64,000 nucleotides of DNA from Pardosa pseudoannulata (lineage: Eukaryota > Arthropoda > Arachnida > Araneae > Lycosidae): contig CM063509.1 of the NCBI GenBank assembly GCA_032207245.1, positions 457,501-521,500 of the forward strand, read 5' to 3'. Positions 45,706-57,322 of the stretch are shown piece after piece; the first letter of the stretch is position 1, and each line of letters starts with the position of its first letter. The notes under the pieces are model-generated. The model made no database searches. It saw only the letters and a program-made list of their open reading frames with translations, and was not told where the DNA came from. A program made the translations under genes and the position numbers.

Positions 45706-46816
45706 AACTCAAGTAACAGGTACTGTTTCTCATTTTACTCAAGCTTGTTACTCTAAAAGTAACTTAGAAAAGGGGGGCTGGGTCTTTGACACAGCTGCCT
45801 CTCACCACTTCTGTAAAGATAGAAATTTATTTGTAAAGTTTAAACCTGTTAATGAAACTATGTCAATTGCTGTTAAAGGTATTGCGTATCCTATAAAAGG
45901 TAAGGGTACTGTAAATCTAAAATTTGGTCAACAAATATTAAGGCTTGATAATGTAATGTTTGCCCCCAAATTAAGAAGAAATTTGCTTTTGGGTCCTCAA
46001 TTAGACATAAAAGGTGTAAAATTTGAAGGTGGCGGAGGAAAAATCAAATTATTTAAGTGTAATGGAATATTATTTAATGCAACTTTAAAAGATGGTATTT
46101 ATTTTGTCCACCCTTCGGTATCGGAGAACCCCCCTAAAAATGTTCATTTCGAGGTATCAGCTACTTACGCTAATGAAATGGCTAAATGGCATACACGGTT
46201 CGCTCATATTAGTCCCGAGTTGATAGAAATAACTAGCAAAAATCAATCCGTAAAGGGCCTTCCCAAACTTAGTGAGAAAATTTTTTCCTGTGAGCCTTGC
46301 AGATTAAACAAGCAAAGGCGAGTTTCATTCAAATCCCTAAATAGAACTAGGTCTAAGCGTCCACTAGAACTGCTTGTCATGGATGTATGGGGACCTACGC
46401 AGGATATTGGCAAAAGAAGAGAAAAATATTTCTTGTCTATAATAGATGAATATTCTCGCAAAGTAGCTGTATATCCCTTACAGAATAAGTCTGATGTTTT
46501 TAAAGTGTTTAAGCAGCATATAGCTAGAGCTGAGAGGTTTTTAGGGAATAAGGTTAAATTTATAAGAACAGATAATGGATCAGAGTTTAACAATAGTAAC
46601 TTTCAAGAATTTTGCAGAAGTAATATCATAAAACACGAATTCACAAACACTTACTCGCCGGAGCAAAACGGAATATCAGAGCGCTTCAACCAGACAATTC
46701 TAAACGGAATACGTACGGTGTTAGACGAAAGCAGCTTGGCCCGAAGCTTTTGGCCTGAAGCGGCCTTATACTTTGCGTATACATGGAATCGTATTTGCCA
46801 TAAGAACAAAATTTGA
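45542..46816 (+). pseudogene. Copia protease and integrase (right arm)
   Basis: Protease DTAASHH, pre-integrase zinc ligands and all integrase DDE motifs are present. Four substitutions distinguish it from the left copy, among them VWGPTQD for VWGPKQD next to the first integrase Asp. It starts at a GTG and ends at the same frameshift-generated UGA. Confidence 0.88.
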
Positions 46817-47523
46817 CTCCATTTGAACTGTACAGTGGTCAGAAACCCTCAGTACGACATTTAAAACCGTTTGGTATAACTGCATTCATAGGTGTTCCAA
46901 AACAAAGTAGAACAAAGTTTGATGCAAGAGCGAAAAAGGGGGTACTAGTAGGATACGCATTTAAAACAAAGGGATACCGTTTGTGGTTGCCTAACGAAGA
47001 TAAAATAATTGAAACTATTAACGTTTCATTTCAAGATAATCTCAAAGAAGATCGCAACAGTGGAGCGGTGCTGGGCTCCAAAAACAGTAAAACGCATAAC
47101 GTGTATTACTCTGACCCAGACGATTACGACTCTCGGGAGAGTTCAGAGAGTGAATACAAAGAGGAGGATCAACCTAAGTATACTATTTACCCACACTATA
47201 AACCACCGGAATCGTCATCTGAAGAGGAAAGTGCTGAAACAAGTGAAGGGAGTATAGAAACGACGCCATTACGAACAGTCACTTGGATACGAAAAGCTAA
47301 GACACGACCTGACAGATCACGTACCGATATTTACTATTATGAGCAGGGCAAAAACCAGAGGTTAAGATCCCAAAACGATGTCAAAAAATACTGCCAGGAA
47401 AATGGCATAGAATTCGTACCACCTTTGTTTTGTTTTAAAGGCTCAAATAAGTATGAGGGTGTAGCACAAAGTTCAAACCTAACTGATATCAGCTCAGAAC
47501 ACACCAGTATTAAGAGTGATTGA
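46813..47523 (+). pseudogene. Copia integrase C-terminus and linker (right arm)
   Basis: 236 codons identical in protein to the left copy, opening at a TTG one base out of phase with integrase. The first part is the integrase tail (KKGVLVGYAFKTKGYRLW); the rest is an acidic Ser/Glu linker. Confidence 0.82.
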
Positions 47524-48084
47524 CTAGCCGATGTAACGATACCTAGAACTTTTAAACAGGCAATGAAATCGTCGCAACATGAATTCTGGTATCGGGCAAT
47601 GGAAGACGAAATTAAGGTTATGCACGATAGAAAAGTATGGCACTTAACTAAACTGCCAGAAAATTCTAAACCGCTGGGGTGTAGATAGGTATACACTATT
47701 AAACGTAACGAAAAGGGAGAAATAGCTCGTTTTAAAGCCAGGTTAGTTGCACAAGGGTATAAACAGGTTAAAGGCGAAACTTATGACGAAACCTTTAGTC
47801 CTGTAGTCAACTTTGGCGTAATACGCTTTTTCTTTTCCTTATTAGTTTCTCATAAAGGTTGGTCCCATCTCCAGTGTGGTATTAAGAGTGCATATTTGTA
47901 CGCTCCATTGTCTGAGAATATTTATATGTCACAACCATCGGACTTTACTATAAAAGGAAAAGAAAACTATTGTAAGCTAGATAAAGCCCTATACGGACTT
48001 CACCAGAGCGGACGTGTTTGGTAATTTGAGCTTAACAAAATTCTAATTGATATTGGTTTTCAAAAGTTTGAATGGTGTAACTGC
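47524..48084 (+). pseudogene. Copia RT first half with nonsense codons (right arm)
   Basis: Same frame as both neighbours. Stops at 47521-47523 (UGA), about 47686 (UAG in GCR*VYTI) and about 48022 (UAA after GRVW) match the left arm. Motifs between them: KARLVAQGYKQ, YDETFSPV. Confidence 0.8.
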
Positions 48085-49092
48085 GTGTATAGATTTAGGA
48101 CTGAAGTTGTATTAATGGTTTATGTAGATGATATTGTTATATTTGGAAAGACTAATAAGCGTATACACGAAGTTGTACGATTATTAGAAAAACATTTTGA
48201 CCTAAAGACATTGGGAAAAACGAGAAAATTATTAGGGGTTGAATTTGAAGAAAACTCTAATTTACTTTCAATTCATCAACTTAACTATATTGAAGATGTA
48301 TGTAATAGATTTAAAGAATATCTTCCCCCAATTTCTTCCTTACCCATAGCTAAAGGTATAGTGTTCTCAAAGTCACAAAGCCCTAAATCACAGCAGGAAA
48401 TTGACGAAATGCATAAGTATCCGTATAGTAATTTATTAGGATGTTTAGCATTTTTAGCTAATCGTACAAGACCGGATATCTCTTACGCAGTTAATATCTT
48501 CAGCCAATTCCAAAGTAATCCCGGAATGTTTCATTGGTCGGGTCTGCTTAAACTTCTAGGTTATATTATTTATACCAAAAATTTAAAACTAAACTTAAAG
48601 TGTAATAGTGGTAAAATAATCGCCTATTCGGACGCAGATTTTGCTGCAAAACGAGACGATCGTACTTCAATGGGAGGACAGTTCATTTTATTAGATTCTT
48701 CCCCAATAATGTGGAGGACATTTAAACATAAATGTGTCAGCCTATCTACGATGGAAGCGGAGTTCATTTCTATGACTGAAACAGTAAAAGAAGTTTTGTG
48801 GTACGACAGAATTTTAGATGAATGTATCTCTAAAAACATATTAAATAACCACAAACTTAAATCCCTTTTATATGTAGACAATATGGCTTCAATGGACTTT
48901 ATTAAATCTCCTATTGAAAATCATCGAAGCAAGCACATCGATGTCAAATTGTTTTTTGTTAGAGATCTATATTATAAGGAAGTTTTTATATTGAAATACA
49001 TTAATAGTAAAAATAACTTAGCTGACCCATTTACCAAGCCTTTAACTAAAAGTGATTTAAACAAATTCAAAAGTTGTATATTTTCAACATAA
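48085..49092 (+). pseudogene. Copia RT second half and RNase H (right arm)
   Basis: 335 codons with YVDDI, NRTRPDISYAVN, YSDADFA, STMEAEF and NLADPFTKPL. No amino-acid difference from the left copy over the whole stretch. Its apparent GTG start is only where the frame reopens after the last nonsense codon. Confidence 0.88.
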
Positions 49093-49585
49093 AGTCTAAA
49101 TTCGCGTTGCGAAATTTAATTTTGAAAAATTTTTGCTATATTTTAGCATAAATTGAAATTATAACTTGAAGTGTTTATTTATTTTTTTTTGTTATATTGA
49201 ATGTATTTAAAAAAAATTGTTAAGTTAGTACAATCGTGTTTTTTTTTTGTAACTTTATATTACAACTGCATTTACGTTGTGACATGTTACATGTATATTT
49301 GGATTCTTTTAATCAGATGTGTGAATGTTGTAAGTCATGGGCCCATGCATGTGTTGAATGAATAATTTACTTGTACTTTGTATAAAACGAATAGAATAGC
49401 TATACTGTGATTTTCATTATTTTTTTACTTGTAATAGATTGTAATTTTGCTAATGTATAAATCTGTTATGTACACTCATGTATAAAAATTTTTCAATGTT
49501 TATAGCTTGTTTACTTGAAAGATTCAAGATTGTAAACAGGGCAGAGCTGAGTGTAGTAAAATAAGTGACAAGAGGGGGGGGGCAT
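49093..49585 (+). other. Copia 3' non-coding region and polypurine tract (right arm)
   Basis: AT-rich 3' UTR ending in AAGAGGGGGGGGG (about 49570-49582) just before TGTTAGC of the 3' LTR. Confidence 0.75.
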
Positions 49586-49640
49586 TGTTAGCAAACCCTA
49601 CCGGTTACTCTTGCCTTTATTTCACAGCCGACGTCGCATA

Positions 49641-49663
49641 CGTCGATTATGACGTAATCGACG
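49641..49663. promoter_or_regulatory. CRE-centred palindrome in copia U3 (right arm)
   Basis: CGTCGATTA-TGACG-TAATCGACG, 61 bp upstream of the TATA box, identical to the left arm. CRE-like TGACGTAA lies at the centre. Confidence 0.6.
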
Positions 49664-49755
49664 GAGCGTTACGTGTTACTTTTTTCTCCCGCTCCCGGCG
49701 AAGGTATTCCTCCGCGGGAATGTATAAAAGGAGACGGCGAGATGTTTTTAGTCTC

Positions 49756-51718
49756 TACCTTCTAGGAAATCTCCTGGTGTGGACAGGATAACAAATATTA
49801 TGATTAAAAACCTCCCTCTTAGGTATCTGTATAAAATTTATCTGTTAATCAGTGCCATTATTAAATATCAGTACTTTCCTGTAAAATGGAAAAATTCTAT
49901 TATCATCCCCATCCCTAAGCCAGGTAAAAGGCACTCTGATCCTAATAGTTACCGACCCATAAGCTTACTTTGCACCCTCAGTAAAATCACAGAAAGAATA
50001 ATAGTTTCAAGACTTAATGATCACCTTAATGCTAACAATATAATTATTCCCTATCAATATGGCTTCCGTCCTAAGTTATCCGCTCCCCACCAGGTTTATC
50101 GGCTTACTGAACACTTAACCTCTTCAAAATTAAACAAAAAATCCATTGCTGCTCTCTTCCTGGATATTGCTCGTGCCTTTGACAAGATCTGGTTAGACGG
50201 TCTCATTCATAAAATCATTAATTTAAATGTTCCCCCCTATATTATTAATATCTTAATTTCCTACCTTTATAATAGAACTTTCCAAGTAAAAATTAACGAT
50301 TCTTACTCTAGCTCCTATAATATCCATAGTGGTGTCCCTCAAGGCTCTGTTTTAGGCCCTATCCTTTTTAATATCTTCATCAACGATATACCTCAATTAG
50401 CTAACACTAATATTGCCATCTATGCTGATGACACAGCTATCTTCTCCTCTAATAGAAATTATAAATATGCTGTAATTGCCATAAATAAGCACATGAACCT
50501 AATTGTTAGTTGGCTGAAAAAATGGAGAATTAAATTAAACACTGATAAATGTGAAGCTGTACTCTTCACCACTAAACGCCCTAGCACATACAACAACTAC
50601 AACATTTATATTGACAATTCACGTATTGCTTGGTCTAACTCTGTAAAATATCTTGGTGTTACCCTTGATAAAAATCTCTCATGGGCCCCCCACATAAACA
50701 ATATTAAAAACAAGTTTCGAGCTGCTAAAAGATTACTCTTAACCTTAATTGCTCGAAACAGTAAATTAAGTACTGATAATAAACTGCTCATCTACAAATC
50801 TTATCTTCGCCCCCAACTTACTTACGCGAGTGTTGCATGGTCATACGCGGCTGACTCTCATATTAAATCGCTCTCTGCAGCTCAAAATATTACTATTCGG
50901 CAAATCACTAATTCTCCCTGGTATTTCAGGAATAGGGAAATTCGTAAAGAAATCAACCTTCCCTCTCTTCAAAATTTCCTCCAAAAATTAGCTCTTAAAT
51001 TTAATAATAATCTTAACGTTGATCATTTAATCGAACTAGCTCAATATGACTATGCAAACTCTAGTAATCGTAAGAGACCGATGGCCATCTTAGCCTTAGA
51101 CTTCGAATAAATTCTATTCGCTCGTCTTTCCCCCTCTAAGAAATTCTATTGGTTCTCCCAGGATCCTGCCCCACTGCCTTGACTGCTTCCCCCCTCTCTC
51201 GCTAACTTTAAGAAATTCTCCCGCAGCATCGACTGCTAAGGCCACACTTTGGTGGGTCCCGCTTCCTAAGATTGCCATTGGTCTGTTAGTTCACAAAATT
51301 CTATTGGACTAGAATTGCCTTCTTGAATCCGGTCAGTACTTTCCCTGCCTAGATTGAAAGTCTAACCTTGATTCCTCATTTTCTCATGGAAAAAAAATAA
51401 AAATAAATAAAAATAAAAATAAAAATAAAACTGTTCTTTAACCTATCTGTCACCATAAACTGCAAATAAGCTTTAAACGTCTTACTGACTCCTAATCAGT
51501 ACTCGAATTGTGTAACCTTTCATATATTTATTTTCATTTACTCTCATTTTCTTGTGTCACGTTTCTCGCCTAAACTCAAGCAACCATTGCCCTTTCATCT
51601 TATTCTCATCTCCCAGCCATAGCCAATTCAATTCATTAGTGTCTTGCCCAAATTCATATGTATCACAGAACTAGAGGGCTAGGCCCAGGTAGTTCTGTGC
51701 TGATCCATCCTGTGATCC
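49756..51718 (+). mobile_element. Jockey-type LINE, 5'-truncated (right arm)
   Basis: Bounded by TTTTTAGTCTC at 49745-49755 and 51719-51729 (11-bp target duplication). It is 6 bp shorter than the left copy because of the (AAAAT)n run near 51390-51430. No poly(A) at its 3' end. Confidence 0.9.
49779..51110 (+). CDS. LINE reverse transcriptase, N-truncated (right arm)
   Basis: 443 codons with YADD at nt 50421-50432 and GVPQGSVLGP from nt 50331. The frame is open from the truncated 5' end (KSPGVDRIT), so the first codon (GTG) is not a start. The only difference from the left copy is LLLTL for LLFPL. Confidence 0.88.
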   Translation: MDRITNIMIKNLPLRYLYKIYLLISAIIKYQYFPVKWKNSIIIPIPKPGKRHSDPNSYRPISLLCTLSKITERIIVSRLNDHLNANNIIIPYQYGFRPKLSAPHQVYRLTEHLTSSKLNKKSIAALFLDIARAFDKIWLDGLIHKIINLNVPPYIINILISYLYNRTFQVKINDSYSSSYNIHSGVPQGSVLGPILFNIFINDIPQLANTNIAIYADDTAIFSSNRNYKYAVIAINKHMNLIVSWLKKWRIKLNTDKCEAVLFTTKRPSTYNNYNIYIDNSRIAWSNSVKYLGVTLDKNLSWAPHINNIKNKFRAAKRLLLTLIARNSKLSTDNKLLIYKSYLRPQLTYASVAWSYAADSHIKSLSAAQNITIRQITNSPWYFRNREIRKEINLPSLQNFLQKLALKFNNNLNVDHLIELAQYDYANSSNRKRPMAILALDFE

Positions 51719-51992
51719 TTTTTAGTCTCGGGAATTTGTGAGCTCTCGCTCGCATAGCCGATGTTTTGGCTGATGTTTTTTTTTTTTTTTTTTTTTTTGG
51801 TGATAGTTTTTCTTTCGCGGTGCTGGCTCTGCTCTGAGTGATGGTTAAAATATATATCTTTTACATTACCTATATTTACAAATATTTTTTAGTTCGAAAT
51901 AAATAATTTTATTTGTCAAGTCATGAACTTGTTATTTTCACTGCTTCACTCTGCTAGTGTGAATCAGTAATAGAATCGTTGTATTAACAATA

Positions 51993-52228
51993 TCATTTTT
52001 AACGATGTCTTTGACACAACTCAAAACCTGAGAATTTAAAGCCGCTACAACTGCATGAAACTTGGTCGCGTCAACAGTTATATTTGAGATTATAAATTGA
52101 GATTCGACCTGATAGAACCAAAGCTCGGGATTACTATCCCAAAATGGAGGTGCTTTAAAAGCAACACGAGACACCATAACAGGTTCATTCGAGACCAAAA
52201 CTTTCGCTTCGTCATCAGAATTACCCAT
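51993..52228 (-). pseudogene. Ty3 Gag N-terminus, cut by copia (right arm)
   Basis: ATG at 52228 on the minus strand, with AFKAPPFWDSNPELWF and KFHAVVAALNSQ. It runs into the copia 3' LTR at 51992. Same junction as in the left arm. Confidence 0.85.
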
Positions 52229-52602
52229 TTAGGTATCGCATGAACACTTCAATTAAAAAAAATGCACAATAAAAAATGCACGATAAAATATATAATATAA
52301 ATGCGAATGAATACAAAATATGATCAACTCAAGAATGAAGGAAAAGCAATCATGCGCTTATTAACACTGTCTAGAAAAAACGCACAAAATGTACTCACTC
52401 AAATTCTAAAACGGGGTTAGCTTCAATTATCTTCACAATACAATAAACTCTGCTACTGCATCACCTCGCACAAAATATAAGGCGGACTCCACTAGTCGAA
52501 GTTAAATGATTGAAGGCTTGTTTCAAGCTACATTGAGAACTCAAATGCAGATAACTCAAGTTGAAGTGAATTCACCTTCCGGGTCACCACTTTTATGTGG
52601 GG
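52229..52602 (-). promoter_or_regulatory. Ty3 LTR end, primer site and leader (right arm)
   Basis: Mirror of 26131-26504: CCCCACA, the TGGTGACCC-type primer site, then the leader to the gag ATG. Confidence 0.45.
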
Positions 52603-52622
52603 AGGTGTTGGTCTGATACTCC

Positions 52623-52865
52623 TACGGAACTGTGCAACAGTCCAAACGGAGTAATAATTGCAATCTTAACTTCTGCTGCAAATGGAATTGGATAATAAGC
52701 CTTAACTAAGTCAATTTTTGAAAATATAACTTTGTTTTGTAAAATAAGTTGAAAATCTTCAATTCTAGGAATTGGGTATCTATCAAGTACTGCCTGTGCG
52801 CATTCAATCGTCTGTAATCCCCACAGGGTCCTTTTCATTTGCTGAATGTAAAGGACATGCCCACT
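52623..52865 (-). pseudogene. Ty3/gypsy RT fragment (right arm)
   Basis: The same RT stub (DRYPIPRIEDF, FSKIDLVKAY, TPFGLL) as the left arm, with Ala for Thr in the NAQT stretch. Its upstream side now borders the minisatellite instead of (TA)n. Confidence 0.8.
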
Positions 52866-53505
52866 GTATAACTCAACGGATTGTACGAATGTAACGGACG
52901 GGATGAATCATCGTATAACTCAAACGGTACTTGTAACGAATTAACGATTATAATGTGCGTATACGGATGAATCATCGTATAATTTCAACGGATTAATGTC
53001 GCGGCTTGGATGAATCATCGAATAACTCAACGGCTACTTGTACGAATTAGACGATTAACTAATGTGCGGACAGGATGAAATCATCGTATAACTCAACGGA
53101 TTAATGTCCGGAAACGGTGAATCATCGTATAACTCAACGGCTACTTGTACGAAATTAACGGATTAAATGTTGCGGACGGATGAATCATCTTATAACTCAA
53201 CGGATACTAATGTACCTGAATAATGTCCGGATGAATCATCGTATATATTCAACGGGCTACTTGTACTAATTAACGGAGTTTAATGTGCGGGACTTGAATC
53301 ATCTGTTATAATAACGGATTAATGTCGCGGACCTGATGAATCAATAACCTCAAACGAGAACTTGTGTACGAATTGAAACCGGAAATTATTGTTCCCTGAT
53401 AGGGAGAATCATCGTATAACTCAACGGATTGTGGCCGGTGACGGAAGGTGAATCATCGATAACTCAACGGCTCCTTTACGAATTAACGGATTAAAATGTG
53501 CAGGA
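52866..53505. repeat. Dimeric minisatellite, right arm only
   Basis: About eleven units begin GATGAATCATCGTATAACTC and alternate strictly. Long ones of about 62-69 bp contain CGGCTACTTGTACGAATTAACG (near 52904, 53010, 53119, 53232, 53337, 53446). Short ones of about 40-51 bp lack that segment (near 52966, 53075, 53181, 53297, 53406). The higher-order period is about 105 bp. Copies differ mainly by single-base indels, more like uncorrected long-read noise than ordinary substitution decay. Confidence 0.88.
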
Positions 53506-54030
53506 AGTTTGTATACAGGATGTTTGAAGATGTTCAAGAGTTCAAACTAGTGTCTGTCTAGGTCAGAAACTTAAGTACACTATATTATTTGGGTTAAAGT
53601 AGATTCTTTTTTGCAGCAGACGGAGATATTTTTCAAAATTGTTGCCAATTTGGTACTGATAATATTGCTTGCAATGGGATCTGATAAATGTAACTGTTAA
53701 CTTTTTAATTTTTATATTGTTTAATTTTACTCGACTCGGCCCCCAGGGGCACACCTCCTTTAGTTGTGTACGGGGTTCACGATCCCGGGGTACCTGAGTG
53801 ATCTTTTATTAGCGTTCTTCCTGGTAGTCATGAGCTTACCTCTGTAGAGTTTGCTCTTTACCGGGGTGGCCACATTAAAATCGGACCATGACGGGCCTCT
53901 CGTAGGTCAGCGGTGGCTTGGTAGCCATTTATTGATCACTGTTGCTGAACGGTCATCATTAGTTGCTGCTGTATGTCTTCGGATGGGTCAGAGTAAAACA
54001 CACTCGACTGGCAATAACTAAAAAAAGAAC
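53506..54030 (+). repeat. Ty3-like 3' tail fragment (right arm)
   Basis: Mirror of 25284-25800. ACCTGAGTGATCTTTTA at 53792-53808 is shared with the Ty3 element at 7874-7890. No coding frame of note. Confidence 0.45.
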
Positions 54031-57000
54031 ACAATATTTAATTTTCAGTTATGAGTGAGTGAATAAAATTTAGGCTTAGTTTTAGTGGAATTTTAAATAT
54101 TCAATTGCAAGGTAAAGGAAAATAGATTCCAAAAATGTAGAAAGAAAACATAACATCGGTTTATCCATCGACCTAAGTTTGGTATTCTAACATTGCTTCA
54201 GTATAAAAATAGTTCGTAGGATGAGAAATGTCTATACCTTCCTGGTTATCACACAGAAGACAAAGAAGGTTAATTATTAATAAATTTTAGTTTATATGAT
54301 GTGTGATATCAATAACGGCAGTCACTAACATAGTTTTACATTAGAAATAAGATATTATCGTTGAATATCAAACAAGTGTAATACCTAAAATGTTAATGTA
54401 CAGTACAGAAAATTGATATTCTGAGAAAGTGTAGATAAGTTTTCATTAATTGTTATATTTTTATTGTGGTAAAATCCTTAAATTTATAAAATCATATTTT
54501 AATCACTTAGCAGTTTCTATTTTTATTCTCTCAAAGTTATTAAAATTTCAGTTAGAAATTGGTTTTATCTTTTTTTTTTTTAATTTAAACTTCAATGGAC
54601 TATCAGATAAATCTGTTAAGTGGACTAGAGACCTTCAAAAGGACAGAATTTTACCAAAAATATGAAATAATCTTTTGTTCTGAAAAAATAAAGTAAGGTA
54701 TACGCTTCATTGTCAAAAGTCATATTTTTCGAATAACAATTATTTTACTGCACTGAAACCAGCTTTTTTTGTGATACACTTTTATTTTAAACTTTTTAAA
54801 ATATTATCCATTTTGACAATTTTTGTATCGAGCTAGTAATTTTGAACTGTTCCAGTTGCCTTAGTTATTTGTATTTATTTGTTTACAACTCCATTTTTAA
54901 CAAATGGTCTCTTATTTTAACCACACATTTTTTGAAATAGATTTTTGTGTCTTATATGATTCCTGTAATAATATATGTTCTCAGTATAAAAATATCGTTA
55001 AAAATTGATATTCAGTGTACCTTGTGATCTTAAAAACTATATAATGGAAAAAAGGTGAGAAATTTGGATGTATCAATGTATAATCTACTACAAAGTGTAT
55101 GATCTACTGGAGTGACATTCCGGTAAAACTGCGTGATTAATACTTAAAAGTAGTATATTAGCTAAAATTTTTATTCTTTTGGCCCTGTTGAGCTTCAGAT
55201 TTGTAACTGTACGTATCATATTTTCCTCTACTGCAAATACTCTGTAAATTTTTAAGTGTCACATCGTCTTTAAACATTTTTAAAAGGAAGAATTTTTTAC
55301 CCCCTTATATATTTTTTAGTTATTATCTTAAATACATGATATTTCCAGCATCTGTTCTACATTTTAATTTAATTAGTTTTACCGAATTTACTTTGTTTAT
55401 AAAATACAAAATCCTTTTAAATAAAGCTAAAAGTGAGAGCTTGTTTTGAATAACTGAAGTTTCCGAAAAGATAAATTAATGTTTAAAAATTCCATTTCAA
55501 ATGCTATAAATACTAAGTGAAATAAATAAACAACAAAAAAGTAATGAGAGTTTCATCGTGTGTATATGATGTATTTACTGTAAAAATTTGAAATCAATAT
55601 GTGCAATAGATTTTTATTTACAGTGTACTTAAATTGAAAAAAGAATAATTCCATTAAGGGGTATTTAAAGTTTTTAGTTTCCTTACAAGCTATGATAATA
55701 AATACAAAGATTTTATAGTTTCACAGGCTCTAATTTAAATAATTCAATGGGGTTTGTTTTAAATAATTCAGAAATGTCCAGAGATTTTAAAATGAAATTT
55801 TTTTTAATAGATTCAAAGGTAATGTGTACCTTTAAGTGAAGCTCAACGATATCGTTTAACACAGTGTGGTGTCTACAGTGGAAAGAGAACAGTTCTGATA
55901 TGACTTACGTTAGGATTATCTCTTTGGTTAGAACTACTGCATATCTGATGTGCAACATTTTCCTGTCAAAAATTACAATTTGTAAGACAAGATTCACTGT
56001 AAAGAAAAGCTTTGGTCTATATTTAAATTTCATAGATTATTTTATGTTAAAACTTTTTAGATTTTGGTAGTTTTACGTCAGATGTAAAATTTACAATTTT
56101 TATGTAAATTTTCGATAGTCTTAACCATTTCTCTAATTTTTCAACAGAATTAAAGCACCATGATACAGATGTTTTATACATGCCTCGTTGACACGTTTTC
56201 CAAATATGGCTCCTTTTTTATTCATTTGACAAGATTTTTATACGGTTTTCTCCGTTTATCGTTAAATTTGTTATGTTTAATTTAGGGTAGTTTTTTTTAT
56301 CTCCTGTTTTTATCGCAATAACAAATAAGCTTTTTCCTTCAGTTCAATTCATAATGCCTAAAATAATATAAAATTGTGTTTAGTGGTATAAGAATAATAA
56401 GTAGACTGTATAAAAATATCTTGTATACAGCTATTTACCGTTGGGAAAGAAGAAGTCAAAAACGGGGCTGTATAATACATCTATTTTCATAACATATTAA
56501 TGTCATTGCAGAAAGTGCATAGGTAGTTTCTACATAATATCTATCTTAAGCCACGAGGACGCATGCCAGTCCTCCGAGGCCCGAGCGTTATAAAAATATT
56601 CCACACAAAATCATCCAATAGAAATAAACTTCCAAAATTTTCAGTAGCTGTCTAACTAAAACTGTGAACTGAAAATTCCTTTGACTTTAATTTCTATTTT
56701 ATTATTACATTGCACTTAAATCCCATAATCCGTTGGTTAAAAAGGATTTAATCCTAAATTACGGAATTGTTCTAAGAACTGCCAAATGAACACGAAATGA
56801 ATAGGTATACCGATTCTTCCCGACGCTTTAAAAAAATCTACAATTGGCTACAAGAAAAATATTACATCGTTTGGCAAGTTTCTAAAATTAGCAAATTGAT
56901 AGCCGTGATCTTCTTAAGAAACGTCGACAATGCAGCGTAAAAAGCATGTACAATTTAAATTGCTCATAAGTAAATGTTTTTTTCAAGTTTTTTGTATTCC

Positions 57001-57083
57001 ACCAAATAAGAATCATTTTAGAACTCAAGAATTAAGTACAAATACATTGAAGATCAGAACTAGATATTACATAGGTATAGGAA
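54031..57083. other. AT-rich, no gene seen (right arm)
   Basis: Mirror of 22229-25283, with the same lack of recognisable features. Small indels separate the copies, for example around 54960. Confidence 0.5.
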
Positions 57084-57308
57084 TGTCCCGCCACCAAACC
57101 ACTTCACTTGTGGAATGTATCTCAAGAGCACCACTTCAGATGTACCCTACCGCCTGCCAGCTGACGATCACTCCGCTGGCGAGCCGATAAGACGTATCGC
57201 TCACTCGGTTCCCTTATTCTTTAATTGTTTTATGTCTAACTATTTGTATTTGTCCTGTTAATCGTAATAAATGGTGTGTTGTTAACGATGGTCGTTGCTT
57301 TTCCCACA
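57084..57308 (+). repeat. 225-bp LTR (right arm)
   Basis: TGTCCCGCC to TTCCCACA with AATAAA near 57266. The primer site TGGGGGCTCGG follows at 57312-57322. No downstream partner LTR in the window. Confidence 0.75.
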
Positions 57309-57311
57309 TTT

Positions 57312-57322
57312 TGGGGGCTCGG
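57312..57322 (+). promoter_or_regulatory. tRNA-Pro-type primer-binding site (right arm)
   Basis: TGGGGGCTCGG, four bases after the LTR end, as in the left arm. Confidence 0.75.

Larger units (their letters stand above)
44473..51992 (+). mobile_element. Ty1/copia retrotransposon with nested LINE (right arm)
   Basis: Same structure as the left-arm copy, read on the plus strand: U3-less LTR, primer site, gag, PR-INT, RT-RH, polypurine tract, and a 3' LTR split by a LINE. The same frameshifts and stops are present. Confidence 0.93.
49586..51992 (+). repeat. Copia 3' LTR split by LINE (right arm)
   Basis: TGTTAGC to AACAATA (the left arm has AACAACA), about 433 bp without the LINE and its duplicated target. 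TATAAAAGG lies at 49724-49732. It also carries the poly-T run within R/U5 that differs in length between LTRs. Confidence 0.9.

Noticed and set aside
52866..53505. CRISPR-like alternation of repeats and spacers
   Set aside because: The intervening segments are themselves repeated, the setting is eukaryotic, and no cas genes exist. It is a dimeric minisatellite.
53770..53800. tRNA-type B box (GGTTCACGATCCC) suggesting a SINE
   Set aside because: No A box at the right distance and no A/T-rich SINE tail. It lies in the Ty3-like tail segment.
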